NCBI GenBank assembly: GCA_017545365.1
Contig: JAFWOP010000028.1
Coordinates: 1 to 64,000 of the forward strand
Length of the DNA stretch: 64,000 nt
Direction of reading: 5' to 3'
From: Bacteroidales bacterium
GTDB lineage: Bacteria > Bacteroidota > Bacteroidia > Bacteroidales > P3
Part shown: piece by piece, positions 17,313-25,964 of the stretch
Layout of the letters: each line of letters starts with the position of its first letter
Numbering within the stretch: the stretch's first letter is position 1
The notes under the pieces: generated by a model
What the model was told of the DNA's origin: nothing
Seen by the model: only the letters and a program-made list of their open reading frames with translations
Databases searched by the model: none
Program-made: the position numbers and the translations under genes

Positions 17313-18308
17313 ATGGAAGAATCTGTCAACATTCAAGAACTGAACGATCGAATTTCAAGAGAGAGTGCCTTTGTCGATGCCCTTACCATGGAGCTGCGCA
17401 AAAACATCGTCGGACAAAAACACATGATAGAAAGTCTGATGATAGGTCTGCTCAGTAATGGACATGTCTTGCTGGAGGGTGTCCCTGGTCTAGCCAAAAC
17501 TTTGACAATCACTTCACTTGCCAACGCTATTGATGCCAAGTTCAGCCGCATCCAATTCACCCCCGACCTATTGCCTGCCGACCTGTTGGGAACCATGATT
17601 TATAGTCAGAAGAGCGAGTCTTTCAATGTGAAGAAGGGTCCCATCTTCTCTCATTTTATCCTCGCTGATGAGATCAACCGCGCCCCTGCCAAGGTGCAGA
17701 GCGCATTGCTGGAGGCTATGCAGGAACGCCAGGTGACTATCGGGGAGAATACCTACAAGCTGGAGGAGCCGTTCCTCGTGATGGCCACGCAGAACCCCAT
17801 CGAACAGGAAGGGACCTACCCCTTGCCTGAGGCTCAGGTAGACCGCTTTATGCTGAAGGTGGTTATCAGCTACCCCCAGAAGGCAGAAGAACGTCAGATT
17901 CTGCACCAACATATCATGGGCGAATTCACCAAACAGCAGCCTATACTGAAGCCTGCCGACATCATCAGGGCTCGCGATATTGTCCGCGAGGTGTACATGG
18001 ACGAGAAGATAGAGAACTATATCACCGACATCGTCTTCGCCACCCGATACCCGGAACAGTACCAGCTGAGCAAGCTGAAGGGGCTTATCAGCTATGGCGC
18101 GTCGCCGCGTGGCAGCATCAACCTGGCGTTGGCATCTAAGGCTTACGCCTTCATGCGTCGCAGGGGTTATGTCATCCCCGAAGATGTGCGCGCCATTGCC
18201 ATGGACGTGCTGCGCCACCGCGTGGGTCTCACCTACGAGGCCGAGGCCGAGAACGTCACCAGTGAAGAGGTGGTGGGCGAAGTGCTCAATAGAGTGGACG
18301 TGCCTTGA
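17313..18308 (+). CDS. moxR: MoxR-family AAA+ ATPase
   Basis: A 331-residue AAA+ chaperone-like ATPase, cytoplasmic. Walker A GVPGLAKT is at residues 56-63, Walker B with ILADEINRA at 116-124, a sensor-1 Asn in MATQNPIEQEG, and the MoxR insertion LPEAQVDRFM. MoxR proteins act with von Willebrand A domain proteins, delivering or removing metals or remodelling partners. It is the first gene of the Bat operon. A longer frame starts with TTG at 17277; the ATG at 17313 fits the family's N terminus. The 136-bp gap to the next gene contains an AT-rich inverted repeat rather than a strong terminator. Confidence 0.94.
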   Translation: MEESVNIQELNDRISRESAFVDALTMELRKNIVGQKHMIESLMIGLLSNGHVLLEGVPGLAKTLTITSLANAIDAKFSRIQFTPDLLPADLLGTMIYSQKSESFNVKKGPIFSHFILADEINRAPAKVQSALLEAMQERQVTIGENTYKLEEPFLVMATQNPIEQEGTYPLPEAQVDRFMLKVVISYPQKAEERQILHQHIMGEFTKQQPILKPADIIRARDIVREVYMDEKIENYITDIVFATRYPEQYQLSKLKGLISYGASPRGSINLALASKAYAFMRRRGYVIPEDVRAIAMDVLRHRVGLTYEAEAENVTSEEVVGEVLNRVDVP

Positions 18309-18317
18309 GAATGACCG

Positions 18318-18399
18318 ATAATAAAAAGTAAAAACTAAATACATGTGATGGGGCGTGTCGGCCTACCTTTTTGGTTTTACCTTTTACTTTTAAAAACAC
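18318..18399. repeat. AT-arm inverted repeat with GTGTCGGCC core
   Basis: Left arm AAAAAGTAAAAACTAAATAC, right arm GGTTTTACCTTTTACTTTTA, centre GGGGCGTGTCGGCCTACC. Arms and core resemble the elements at 19340-19410, 32300-32340 and 59859-59921. It sits between moxR and the DUF58 gene and may form a hairpin in the operon mRNA. Confidence 0.5.
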
Positions 18400-18445
18400 G
18401 GTCAAGACTATTTTGTGAATTGAGAAGTTTTTTAATTATAATGAA

Positions 18446-19336
18446 GTGGAAGAACAGTATAGCGACATAATAAAAAAAGTCCGCAAGATTGAAATCAAGG
18501 CGCGCGGGTTGTCGAGGCAGCTGTTTTCGGGCGAGTACCACAGTGCCTTCAAGGGCCGCGGCATGGCTTTCAGCGAGGTGCGTGAGTACCAGTATGGCGA
18601 CGATGTCCGCAGCATTGACTGGAATGTGACGGCAAGGCTCAACCACCCGTATGTGAAGGTGTTCGAAGAAGAACGCGAGCTGACGGTAATGCTGCTGGTC
18701 GACGTGAGCGGCTCCAACCGTTTCGGCACCCATCACCAGTTCAAGGAGGAACTGGTGGCCGAGGTGGCCGCCACCATCGCTTTCAGTGCCATTCAGAACA
18801 ACGACAAGGTGGGTGTGATTCTTTTCAGCGACCGCATCGAGAAGTTCATACCTCCTAAGAAGGGCAGCAGCCATATCCTCCGCATCATCCGCGAACTCAT
18901 CACCTTCCGTCCACAGTCGGGCGGCACCGACCTCTCCGAGGCACTCCGCTATTTCTCCAATGTGATTAAGAAACGTTGCACGGCATTTCTGCTCAGCGAC
19001 TTCTATGACGACGACTACACCGATGCCTTGAAAATCGCTTCGGGCAAACATGATGTGGTGGCCATACGCATCGCCGATGAGAAGGAAGCGCATCTGCCCG
19101 ACCTCGGCCTCGCCAAGTTCTATGACCCAGAAACTGGCGAGACGATATGGATTGACACCGCCGATCGCGCCATCCGCAACGAGTTTGCCTACCGCTACTC
19201 CTCCCATGTCAACAAGGTGGAGGCGACATTGAAGAAATACGGCATCGACCAGACGGTCCTTTACACAGGCGAAGATTATGTGAAAGAATTGAAGAAACTA
19301 TTCGAACGCCGTGGGGCTCCCCTAAGAAAGAGTTAA
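18446..19336 (+). CDS. DUF58-domain protein of the Bat operon
   Basis: A 296-residue protein with the typical DUF58 opening (KVRKIEIKARGLSRQLFSGE, then YHSAFKGRGMAFSEVREYQ) and a VWA-like core. The metal-site motif DVSGS is at residues 86-90. DUF58 proteins almost always follow moxR and are thought to be the partner acted on by the MoxR ATPase. The start is a GTG at 18446; the nearby ATG at 18441 is in another frame and stops after nine codons. No membrane helix is seen, so it is probably cytoplasmic or at the membrane face. Confidence 0.92.
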   Translation: MEEQYSDIIKKVRKIEIKARGLSRQLFSGEYHSAFKGRGMAFSEVREYQYGDDVRSIDWNVTARLNHPYVKVFEEERELTVMLLVDVSGSNRFGTHHQFKEELVAEVAATIAFSAIQNNDKVGVILFSDRIEKFIPPKKGSSHILRIIRELITFRPQSGGTDLSEALRYFSNVIKKRCTAFLLSDFYDDDYTDALKIASGKHDVVAIRIADEKEAHLPDLGLAKFYDPETGETIWIDTADRAIRNEFAYRYSSHVNKVEATLKKYGIDQTVLYTGEDYVKELKKLFERRGAPLRKS

Positions 19337-19339
19337 GAC

Positions 19340-19410
19340 GTAGGAGCTAAAAAGTAAGAAGGTGGCCGACGCGTCCTCTTTTTTACATCTTACTTCCTAC
19401 TCCAGTTAAG
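19340..19410. repeat. Inverted-repeat spacer with GTGGCCGACGCG core
   Basis: Left side GTAGGAGCTAAAAAGTAAGA, right side TCTTACTTCCTACTCC, centre GGTGGCCGACGCGTCC. An imperfect hairpin between two Bat-operon genes, of the same kind as the element between moxR and DUF58. Confidence 0.45.
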
Positions 19411-19422
19411 ATTCAAGCATTT

Positions 19423-20331
19423 ATGAAGAACATATTTTTTTGCATACTTTTGACAATAGGTGTGGCAGTGCAGGCTGCCGCGCAGGACTCAATACTGGGG
19501 GGTGCGATTCCGCAGTATCAGTTCCGTTTGGACAGCACCACCATCATGCTGGGCGACCAAACGGTGCTCTACATCAGCCCTGCCCCTTTCTACCCCTCTC
19601 TCGAGGAGCTCTCGGCCAACGACATCGTGGCACTGCGCCAGTGGACAGACACCGTGGGCGGCACCTTCTGCACCGCACTCACCTCTTTCGAAGAAGGTGA
19701 ACACTGGCTGCATGTGGGGCGCGACTCGGTGCTGCTCACCGTTAAGGATGTCCCTAATGTGGACACCACCAACACCAATATCAAGGACATCGCCAACATC
19801 CTCCGCCAGCCCTACACCTTCGGCGAGGTGGCTAAGGTGGTGGGCATCGTGCTCGGCATCCTCGCCCTGATTGCCGCCATCGTATACGTGATAATCCGCA
19901 TGCGCAAACACAAGCCGCTCATCGCCATACCGCAGGCACCTCCTCTGCCTTCAGACACCCGTGCCCTCAACGCCCTTGAGGAGCTGCGCCAGCAGCAGCT
20001 GTGGCAGCAGGGTGCAGTGAAGGAGTACCATACACGTCTCACCGACATTCTGCGCAACTATCTGGAGGAGACCTACAGCATCCAGTCGACCGAGATGACC
20101 TCCGACCAAACCCTCGAGGCCTTCCGCGCCTGTAGTGCCTACAGCGACGAGGCTGCTGCCATGCTGCAGCAGATTCTCCAGACCGCCGACATGGTGAAGT
20201 TTGCCAAGTCGCAGCCCCTGCCTCACCAGCACGACCTCTCCATGTCACAGGCCACGGCCTTCGTCCGCGCCACCGCCCCTAAGCGTGAGACGGCAGAAGA
20301 CAACGCTCCCAATACCCAGTCAAACCCTTAA
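19423..20331 (+). CDS. DUF4381-like membrane protein of the Bat operon
   Basis: A 302-residue protein with a signal peptide (MKNIFFCILLTIGVAVQAAA), a short exported domain (about 22-125), one transmembrane helix (VVGIVLGILALIAAIVYVII near 140-160) and a cytoplasmic tail with a helical domain around LEELRQQQLWQQGAVKEYHT. It occupies the usual position of the protein between DUF58 and BatA in moxR/bat clusters (often labelled DUF4381 or BatX-like). It probably holds the VWA complex together in the membrane. The exact family name is inferred from position and architecture. Confidence 0.78.
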   Translation: MKNIFFCILLTIGVAVQAAAQDSILGGAIPQYQFRLDSTTIMLGDQTVLYISPAPFYPSLEELSANDIVALRQWTDTVGGTFCTALTSFEEGEHWLHVGRDSVLLTVKDVPNVDTTNTNIKDIANILRQPYTFGEVAKVVGIVLGILALIAAIVYVIIRMRKHKPLIAIPQAPPLPSDTRALNALEELRQQQLWQQGAVKEYHTRLTDILRNYLEETYSIQSTEMTSDQTLEAFRACSAYSDEAAAMLQQILQTADMVKFAKSQPLPHQHDLSMSQATAFVRATAPKRETAEDNAPNTQSNP

Positions 20332-20343
20332 TTGCCACCACTC

Positions 20344-21339
20344 ATGAAGCTCACATTCGCACATCCCTATCTGCTACTGCTTCTGCTCGTCGTACCACTC
20401 ATGGTGCTGTGGTATGTCCTGCGTTACCGCAAGCAGAAACCAGCGCTACAGTTTTCTAATATCACTCTTTTCAAAGGTGTCCGCAAAACCTTCCGGCAGC
20501 GTGCCTACCCGCTGCTCTTCGTCCTCCGCATGGTGGCGGTGAGTGCCATCATTGTGGCACTGGCGCGCCCCCAAAGTAAGCTCAGCCGTCAGGAGATGAA
20601 GGTGGAAGGCATCGACATAGTCATGGCCATGGATGTCAGCGGCAGCATGCTGGCCGAAGACTTCAAGCCCAACCGTCTAGAGGCCGCCAAAAAGGTGGCA
20701 TCCGACTTTATCGACGGCCGCAAGAACGACCGCATGGGCCTAGTGGTCTTCTCGGGCGAAGCATTCACCCAGGTGCCCCTCACCATCGACCATCATGTGC
20801 TGCACAAGCAGCTCTATGCCATCAAGAGCGGCATGGTCAAGGACGGCACCGCCCTTGGTGACGGCCTTGCCACCGCCATTAACCGCATCAAGGACAGCGA
20901 GGCCAAGAGCAAGGTCATCATCCTCTTGACCGACGGTATCAACAACCAGGGTGCCGTTGACCCACAGAGTGCCGCCGAGATTGCAGCCCTATACAATATA
21001 AGGCTTTACACCATCGGCGTTGGCACCCACGGGCTGGCTCCCTATCCCTTCCGCGACCAGTTCGGCAGGGTTCACTATCAGAACATTCCCGTGGAACTGG
21101 ACGAGCAGCTGCTGACCCGCATGGCCCAGTCCACGGCTGACGGACGCTACTTCCGTGCCACGAGTAAAAGCTCCTTGGAGAAGATTTTCAAGCAAATAGA
21201 CCAGATGGAGAAAAGCAAAATAGATGTCACCCAGTATGCCCAGACCAAAGACGAATACCTCGGATGGCTGATTGTGGCGGCTCTCGCCCTGCTCCTCGAA
21301 GTCCTCCTCGGACTGTTCTACTTCCGCAGCACACCCTAA
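20344..21339 (+). CDS. batA: BatA, VWA-domain membrane protein
   Basis: A 331-residue aerotolerance protein: two N-terminal membrane helices (about 8-26 and 57-74), a periplasmic or cytoplasmic von Willebrand A domain with an intact MIDAS motif DVSGS at 97-101 and ILLTDGINNQG near 195, and a C-terminal helix (GWLIVAALALLLEVLLGLFY). VWA proteins bind divalent metal and mediate protein contacts. The frame begins with a TTG at 20332, but the ATG at 20344 gives the standard N terminus, which begins FAHPYLLLLL. It is the paralogue of the next gene, batB. Confidence 0.93.
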   Translation: MKLTFAHPYLLLLLLVVPLMVLWYVLRYRKQKPALQFSNITLFKGVRKTFRQRAYPLLFVLRMVAVSAIIVALARPQSKLSRQEMKVEGIDIVMAMDVSGSMLAEDFKPNRLEAAKKVASDFIDGRKNDRMGLVVFSGEAFTQVPLTIDHHVLHKQLYAIKSGMVKDGTALGDGLATAINRIKDSEAKSKVIILLTDGINNQGAVDPQSAAEIAALYNIRLYTIGVGTHGLAPYPFRDQFGRVHYQNIPVELDEQLLTRMAQSTADGRYFRATSKSSLEKIFKQIDQMEKSKIDVTQYAQTKDEYLGWLIVAALALLLEVLLGLFYFRSTP

Positions 21340-21409
21340 GTTGAAAATTAAGATGATGTGCTAGCCGACTCACCAATTAACTAAACAAAGCATTAACGAA
21401 TTAACAAAG

Positions 21410-22465
21410 ATGATTCATTTCCAACATCCCCGAATACTATGGCTCCTGCTGCTCATCCCCCTTTTTGTGGGGGCATGGGTCTGGCAGCTGTATCGTAGCA
21501 AGCAACGGCTCGAACACTTTGCCGACCGCGGCATGTTCGGCCGCCTCATCCCCGATGCCTCCCCCTGGCGTCCTACCGTCAAATTCAGCCTCATCATGCT
21601 GGGCGCAGCATTCCTCATCCTAGCCATCGCCAACCCCCAGGAAGGCAGCAAGATGGTCAAAGGCGAGCGCATGGGCAGCGATGTCGCCGTCTGTCTCGAC
21701 ATCTCCAACAGCATGATGGCCGAAGACATACAGCCCAACCGTCTCGAACGCAGCAAACGCACTGTCGCCAACCTGCTGAGTGCACTGGGCGGCGACCGTG
21801 TGTCGCTCATCGTCTTTGCTGGTAGCAGCTATGTGCAGATGCCACTCACCAGCGACTACAGCGCCGTGAAGCTCTTCCTCGACCAAATCGACTGCTCGCT
21901 CATCAGCGTCCAGGGCACCGCCATCGGCGACGCCATCGACAAGGCCATGGAGACCTTCGGCTATGGCGACCCCGACCGCGAATGGGTGAGGAACAAGGGA
22001 CGTGCCATCGTGGTCATCTCCGATGGCGAGAACTTCGAGGACGATGCCGAGGCCGCCGCCCGCAAGGCAGCCTCCGAGGACGTGCGTGTCTGCACCATCG
22101 GCATGGGCCTCCCCGAAGGCACCCCCATTCCTGAATACCGCGGGGGGCAGCGTGTCGGCTACAAGCGCGACGCCAACGGCAACACCGTCACCACCCACCT
22201 CGACGAGGCCACCCTCACCGCCATAGCCCATGCCGGCAAGGGCATCTATGTCCGCGCCAACAACATCAACTCCGGCATTCAGGAAATCACCAAACTCATC
22301 GAAGGCCTCGAAAAAGACAACTTCGGCGAGACCCTCTTCTCCGAATATGAAAGCCGCTACCAGTACCCCCTCGTGGCAGCCCTCGTCTGTCTGCTCGCCG
22401 AACTCCTCATCTTCGAGCGCCGCAACAAGAAGTTCAACTTAGACAAACTCATGAACAAAGAATAA
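21410..22465 (+). CDS. batB: BatB, VWA-domain membrane protein
   Basis: A 351-residue paralogue of BatA. Two N-terminal helices (about 9-27 and 58-75), MIDAS motif DISNS at 97-101, followed by MMAEDIQPNRLE as in BatA, and a C-terminal helix near 322-340. BatA and BatB are thought to form a metal-dependent complex with BatC-E in the inner membrane that protects the cell during oxidative stress. The stop codon shares its last base with the ATG of batC (TAATG), implying coupled translation. Confidence 0.93.
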   Translation: MIHFQHPRILWLLLLIPLFVGAWVWQLYRSKQRLEHFADRGMFGRLIPDASPWRPTVKFSLIMLGAAFLILAIANPQEGSKMVKGERMGSDVAVCLDISNSMMAEDIQPNRLERSKRTVANLLSALGGDRVSLIVFAGSSYVQMPLTSDYSAVKLFLDQIDCSLISVQGTAIGDAIDKAMETFGYGDPDREWVRNKGRAIVVISDGENFEDDAEAAARKAASEDVRVCTIGMGLPEGTPIPEYRGGQRVGYKRDANGNTVTTHLDEATLTAIAHAGKGIYVRANNINSGIQEITKLIEGLEKDNFGETLFSEYESRYQYPLVAALVCLLAELLIFERRNKKFNLDKLMNKE

Positions 22466-23259
22466 TGAAAAGCACGCTACATATCATCCTTATTGCACTA
22501 TTCCTCCTGCTCCCCGCATTGTCGGAGGCTCAGAGCAGCCAGGTGAGGAAGGAGACCCGCAAAGGCAACCGCGAATACAAGTCGCAGCACTACGACCGCG
22601 CCGAAGTCAACTACCGCCGTGCCCTTCATAGCGACAGCACCGCCTATCGTGCCCACTACAATTTGGGCAACACGCTCTACAGGCAGAAAAAGTACGACGA
22701 AGCTTCGCAGCATTTCGGACGTGCCCTCGAATACCCCGATTTGGACAAGAAAACCCGCAGCCGCATCCTCCACAACCGCGGTAATAGCAGCCTCATGGCG
22801 GGTCTCCAGAAAGAGAACCGTGCCGAAGGAATGCAGCAGTTCCAGCAGGCCGTCAACGACTATCAGGAGTCGCTCAAGCTCAACCCCAAGAACGACGACA
22901 CCCGCTACAACCTCTCCTATGCCAAAAAGATGCTGCAACAAGCACAGCAGCAGCAACAACAGCAGGGTGGCGGGCAGAACGACCAGCAGGACAAAAAGGA
23001 TAAGAACAAAGACGGCAACAAAGGCCAAGACCAGCAGCAGGACCAAAACAACCAGCAGCAAAACCAGCAAGACCAACAGAAACAAGACAAAAAACAGGAC
23101 CGCCAGCAGCAAAAACAACAGCAGCAACAGCAGCAACAGAAAAAACAAGATGCCGAGCGTATCCTTGAGGCGGTGAAAAACAACGAGAAAAACACCATGA
23201 AGGAAAACGCCAAAAAGCTGGAAGTGGCCTCCCCTGGTAGAATAGAGAAAGACTGGTAA
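22465..23259 (+). CDS. batC: BatC, TPR protein with Gln/Lys/Asp-rich tail
   Basis: A 264-residue exported protein: signal peptide (LIALFLLLPALSEAQS), two to three TPR units (about 30-155, including AHYNLGNTLYRQKKYDEAS and TRYNLSYAKKMLQQA), then about 75 residues of almost only Q, K, D, N and G (22930-23150), and a short conserved end finishing RIEKDW. TPR domains serve as protein-protein contacts, here probably to BatA/B. The low-complexity tail is typical of BatC but is a likely site of length change by CAG/CAA repeat slippage. Confidence 0.92.
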   Translation: MKSTLHIILIALFLLLPALSEAQSSQVRKETRKGNREYKSQHYDRAEVNYRRALHSDSTAYRAHYNLGNTLYRQKKYDEASQHFGRALEYPDLDKKTRSRILHNRGNSSLMAGLQKENRAEGMQQFQQAVNDYQESLKLNPKNDDTRYNLSYAKKMLQQAQQQQQQQGGGQNDQQDKKDKNKDGNKGQDQQQDQNNQQQNQQDQQKQDKKQDRQQQKQQQQQQQQKKQDAERILEAVKNNEKNTMKENAKKLEVASPGRIEKDW

Positions 23260-23301
23260 TATATTATCATACGATATGACACAATGACACACATGGCATA
23301 T

Positions 23302-25116
23302 ATGAAAAAAGCTCTTCTAATAGTAATTACGCTCCTGCTGACCCTCCCCTTGTCAGCACAGGAACTCACCGTCCGTGCCCCCGAACGGGTAGGGGTGGGG
23401 CAACGTTTCGAAGTGCGCTACGAGGTCAATTCGCGTGCCAACGACTTCCGCGGGCCTAACTTCAAAGGCTTCTCGGTGCTTTCAGGCCCCAACGCCTCCC
23501 ACATGTCCAGCACGTCGATTATCAACGGGCAGATTACCAGCTCTGTCACCACGGGTTTCACCTATATCGTCCAAGCCGACATGGAGGGCACCTTCAACGT
23601 GGGAGGGGCCAGCTGCTCGGCCGATGGCAAGCGGGTCTCCTGCCAAGGGTTCACCATCAAGGTGGAGAAAGGTGCGCCGCAGACCCAGCAACGCAACGCC
23701 CGCAGTTCGGCTGCCCAACAGCATGCTGCTGCACAGCCCTCGCAGTCAGGCAATATCGACAACCGGTCGCTCTTTGCACGTGCCAACATCAGCAAGAGCA
23801 ACCCCTATCAAGGCGAGCAAATCATCCTAACCTATAAGATTTACACCCAGGTGTCGCTCCAGCAATACCAAATCGACAAACTGCCTGGCAACAAGGGTTT
23901 TTGGAGCGAGGACCTCACCAAGGATGGGAGTGTCAAGCAGTATGAGGAAACCGTGGATGGCCGCCGCTACATGGTGGCTGAAATCCGCCGTGGAGCCCTC
24001 TTTGCTCAAGAAAGCGGCAAGCTCACCATCGAGCCTCTCGACCTCGATGTGCTGGCCCTCGTCCAACGCCAGCGTCAGCGCACAGGTTCTATCTGGGACC
24101 TCTTCGACGACCCCTTCTTCAACCCCACACAGGCCGTCCAACGCCATCTGCAGACCAACAGCATCAACGTCAGAGTCAAACCTTTGCCCGAATCGCCCAA
24201 AGGCTTCAAGGGGGCGGTGGGCAGCTTTGCCGTCTCACGCGATGTGGACACCCGCGAGGTACGTGCCAACGAGGCCATCACCTACCGCCTTACCATCAGC
24301 GGCAGCGGCAACCTGATGCTTATCGATGCGCCTGATATCGAGTTCCCCAAAGTCTTCGAAGTCTACGACCCACAAATCAACGACCATATCAACCGCTCCA
24401 GCTCCGGCATCAGCGGCAGCCGCACCTTCGAATGGGTGCTCATCCCCCGCAATCAGGGCGACTACGAAATTCCCGCTTTCGACTTCGTCTCCTTCGACCC
24501 CAACACCGGCCGCTATGTCACCAAGCATGTCGATGCCGTGAAGGTACACATCAACAAGGGCGACCCCAAGTCGATGAAGAACGTCACCAGCAACAAGACC
24601 GACGTCAAGCTGCTCAACTCCGACATCAACCACATACACACAGGCTCCACTACCTTTGCACCCCTCCAACAGGCGGCGCGCCCCGCATGGTGGTTCTGGA
24701 CACTGCTGTCGTTGATAGTGGCCGCCGCCGTCGCCGCCATACTCTATTACCGCCGTCGTCTGGCGCAGCAGCAGGATGTTGCCGGCATGCGTCTGCGCCG
24801 TGCCACCAAGGAGGCACGCAAACGCCTCAAGAAGGCCGCCCTCCACTTGCACGACGGCGACGACAACCTGTTTTACGAAGAGATATACAAGGCTATCTGG
24901 GGCTGTCTGGCCGACAAATACAACATCGAACTGGCAAGCCTGAGCAGCGACACCGTGAAGGAATGCCTTGTGGAGAAACAGGTGTCCGAGTCCCAACAGG
25001 AACTCATCATGAAGACGCTGCACGACGTCGATTTCGCCCGTTTCGCACCTGGCGATGCCACCTCCAAGAAACAGCAGATTTACGACCAGGCCCTGCAAAT
25101 GATAGTAATGCTTTAA
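23302..25116 (+). CDS. batD: BatD, oxygen-tolerance membrane protein
   Basis: A 604-residue protein with signal peptide (LLIVITLLLTLPLSAQE), several beta-sandwich BatD domains (about 20-410; opening LTVRAPERVGVGQRFEVRYE), one membrane helix (WWFWTLLSLIVAAAVAAILYY near 455-475) and a cytoplasmic helical tail with LADKYNIELASL and DFARFAPGD. BatD is exported and joins the BatA/B complex. Two further in-frame ATGs lie upstream (23284, 23293); 23302 gives the cleanest signal peptide. It is followed by batE after 23 bp. Confidence 0.92.
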   Translation: MKKALLIVITLLLTLPLSAQELTVRAPERVGVGQRFEVRYEVNSRANDFRGPNFKGFSVLSGPNASHMSSTSIINGQITSSVTTGFTYIVQADMEGTFNVGGASCSADGKRVSCQGFTIKVEKGAPQTQQRNARSSAAQQHAAAQPSQSGNIDNRSLFARANISKSNPYQGEQIILTYKIYTQVSLQQYQIDKLPGNKGFWSEDLTKDGSVKQYEETVDGRRYMVAEIRRGALFAQESGKLTIEPLDLDVLALVQRQRQRTGSIWDLFDDPFFNPTQAVQRHLQTNSINVRVKPLPESPKGFKGAVGSFAVSRDVDTREVRANEAITYRLTISGSGNLMLIDAPDIEFPKVFEVYDPQINDHINRSSSGISGSRTFEWVLIPRNQGDYEIPAFDFVSFDPNTGRYVTKHVDAVKVHINKGDPKSMKNVTSNKTDVKLLNSDINHIHTGSTTFAPLQQAARPAWWFWTLLSLIVAAAVAAILYYRRRLAQQQDVAGMRLRRATKEARKRLKKAALHLHDGDDNLFYEEIYKAIWGCLADKYNIELASLSSDTVKECLVEKQVSESQQELIMKTLHDVDFARFAPGDATSKKQQIYDQALQMIVML

Positions 25117-25139
25117 CCCATTCCCATAGTAACCCATAT

Positions 25140-25895
25140 ATGAAAAAACTCATCTCCATAGTATTCGTCATACTGGCAGCTGGCACCGCCATGTCACAGT
25201 CTTTGCCCCAACTGATGCAGAAAGGCAACGATGCCTACGGCAAAGGCGATTACGAGGCCGCAGCCAAAGCTTACAACGACATCCTCAGTTCCGGACAGCA
25301 TTCGGCCGAGCTGTATTACAATCTCGGCAATGCCTATTATCGTCAGGACGAGATGGGGCAGGCAATACTCAACTACGAGCGTGCGCTCCGCCTCAAGCCT
25401 CATTTCACCGACGCTCGCCAGAATCTCGAGCTGGCCTATTCCAAGACAGAGGACAAAATTGACGAGCTGCCCCAGGTGTTCCTTGCACAATGGGCCCGTG
25501 CTCTGGTCAATTGGTTCAGCCCTAACGGCTGGCTGGTGGTGCTGCTTGTCCTAGTGGCGCTGCTGGCACTCCTCGTGGTCTTCTTCTTTGTGAGTACCGA
25601 CTACGTGTGGCGCAAACGCTCGCTCCTCGTGGGGCTGCTGCTCTGCCTGATATTGCTGCTCGCCACAGCTTGTACTGTGGCCTCCCATGTCCAGTACAAC
25701 AGGCACGACAAAGCCATCATCACCAACCCCATGATTGTGATGAAGGGCTCACCCGAGGCCGGCGGAATAGATAAGATGGTCCTCCACGAAGGCACCAAGG
25801 TGACTGTCGACGAAACCCTTGGCTCCTGGCACAAGGTGCATATAGCCGACGGCACGTCGGGCTGGGTGGAATCGTCGGATGTCACAATTATTTGA
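25140..25895 (+). CDS. batE: BatE, TPR and SH3-type membrane protein
   Basis: A 251-residue protein: signal peptide (MKKLISIVFVILAAGTAMS), TPR repeats (about 22-110; AELYYNLGNAYYRQDEMGQA), two membrane helices (GWLVVLLVLVALLALLVVFF and LLVGLLLCLILLLATACTV) and a C-terminal bacterial SH3 domain (about 195-250; LHEGTKVTVDETLGSWHKV, GWVESSDV). This order is diagnostic of BatE. The same frame is open far upstream through batD, which is coincidence. It closes the classic bat gene set. Confidence 0.92.
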   Translation: MKKLISIVFVILAAGTAMSQSLPQLMQKGNDAYGKGDYEAAAKAYNDILSSGQHSAELYYNLGNAYYRQDEMGQAILNYERALRLKPHFTDARQNLELAYSKTEDKIDELPQVFLAQWARALVNWFSPNGWLVVLLVLVALLALLVVFFFVSTDYVWRKRSLLVGLLLCLILLLATACTVASHVQYNRHDKAIITNPMIVMKGSPEAGGIDKMVLHEGTKVTVDETLGSWHKVHIADGTSGWVESSDVTII

Positions 25896-25964
25896 GAATT
25901 AAGAATTGGCTGCCGCACACGGATAACGCTACCCCCTAAACGCTAACCCTTAACCCCTATATCC
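25893..25964. repeat. Simple-word spacer with TGGCTGCCGCAC core
   Basis: Between batE and the WG gene: GAATTAAGAATTGGCTGCCGC, then CTACCCCCTAAACGCTAACCC and TTAACCCC words. It resembles the spacer at 2581-2708. It lacks an obvious stem and T-run, so readthrough into the next gene is plausible. Confidence 0.35.

Noticed and set aside
22930..23150. Possible microsatellite or CRISPR-like array from repeated CAG/CAA words
   Set aside because: It is in-frame batC coding sequence without regular repeat-spacer structure. No CRISPR array is seen anywhere in the window.
22498..23292. Apparent hydrophobic 264-residue membrane protein on the minus strand
   Set aside because: It is the complement of the Gln-rich (CAG/CAA) tail of batC, which reads as poly-Leu in reverse.
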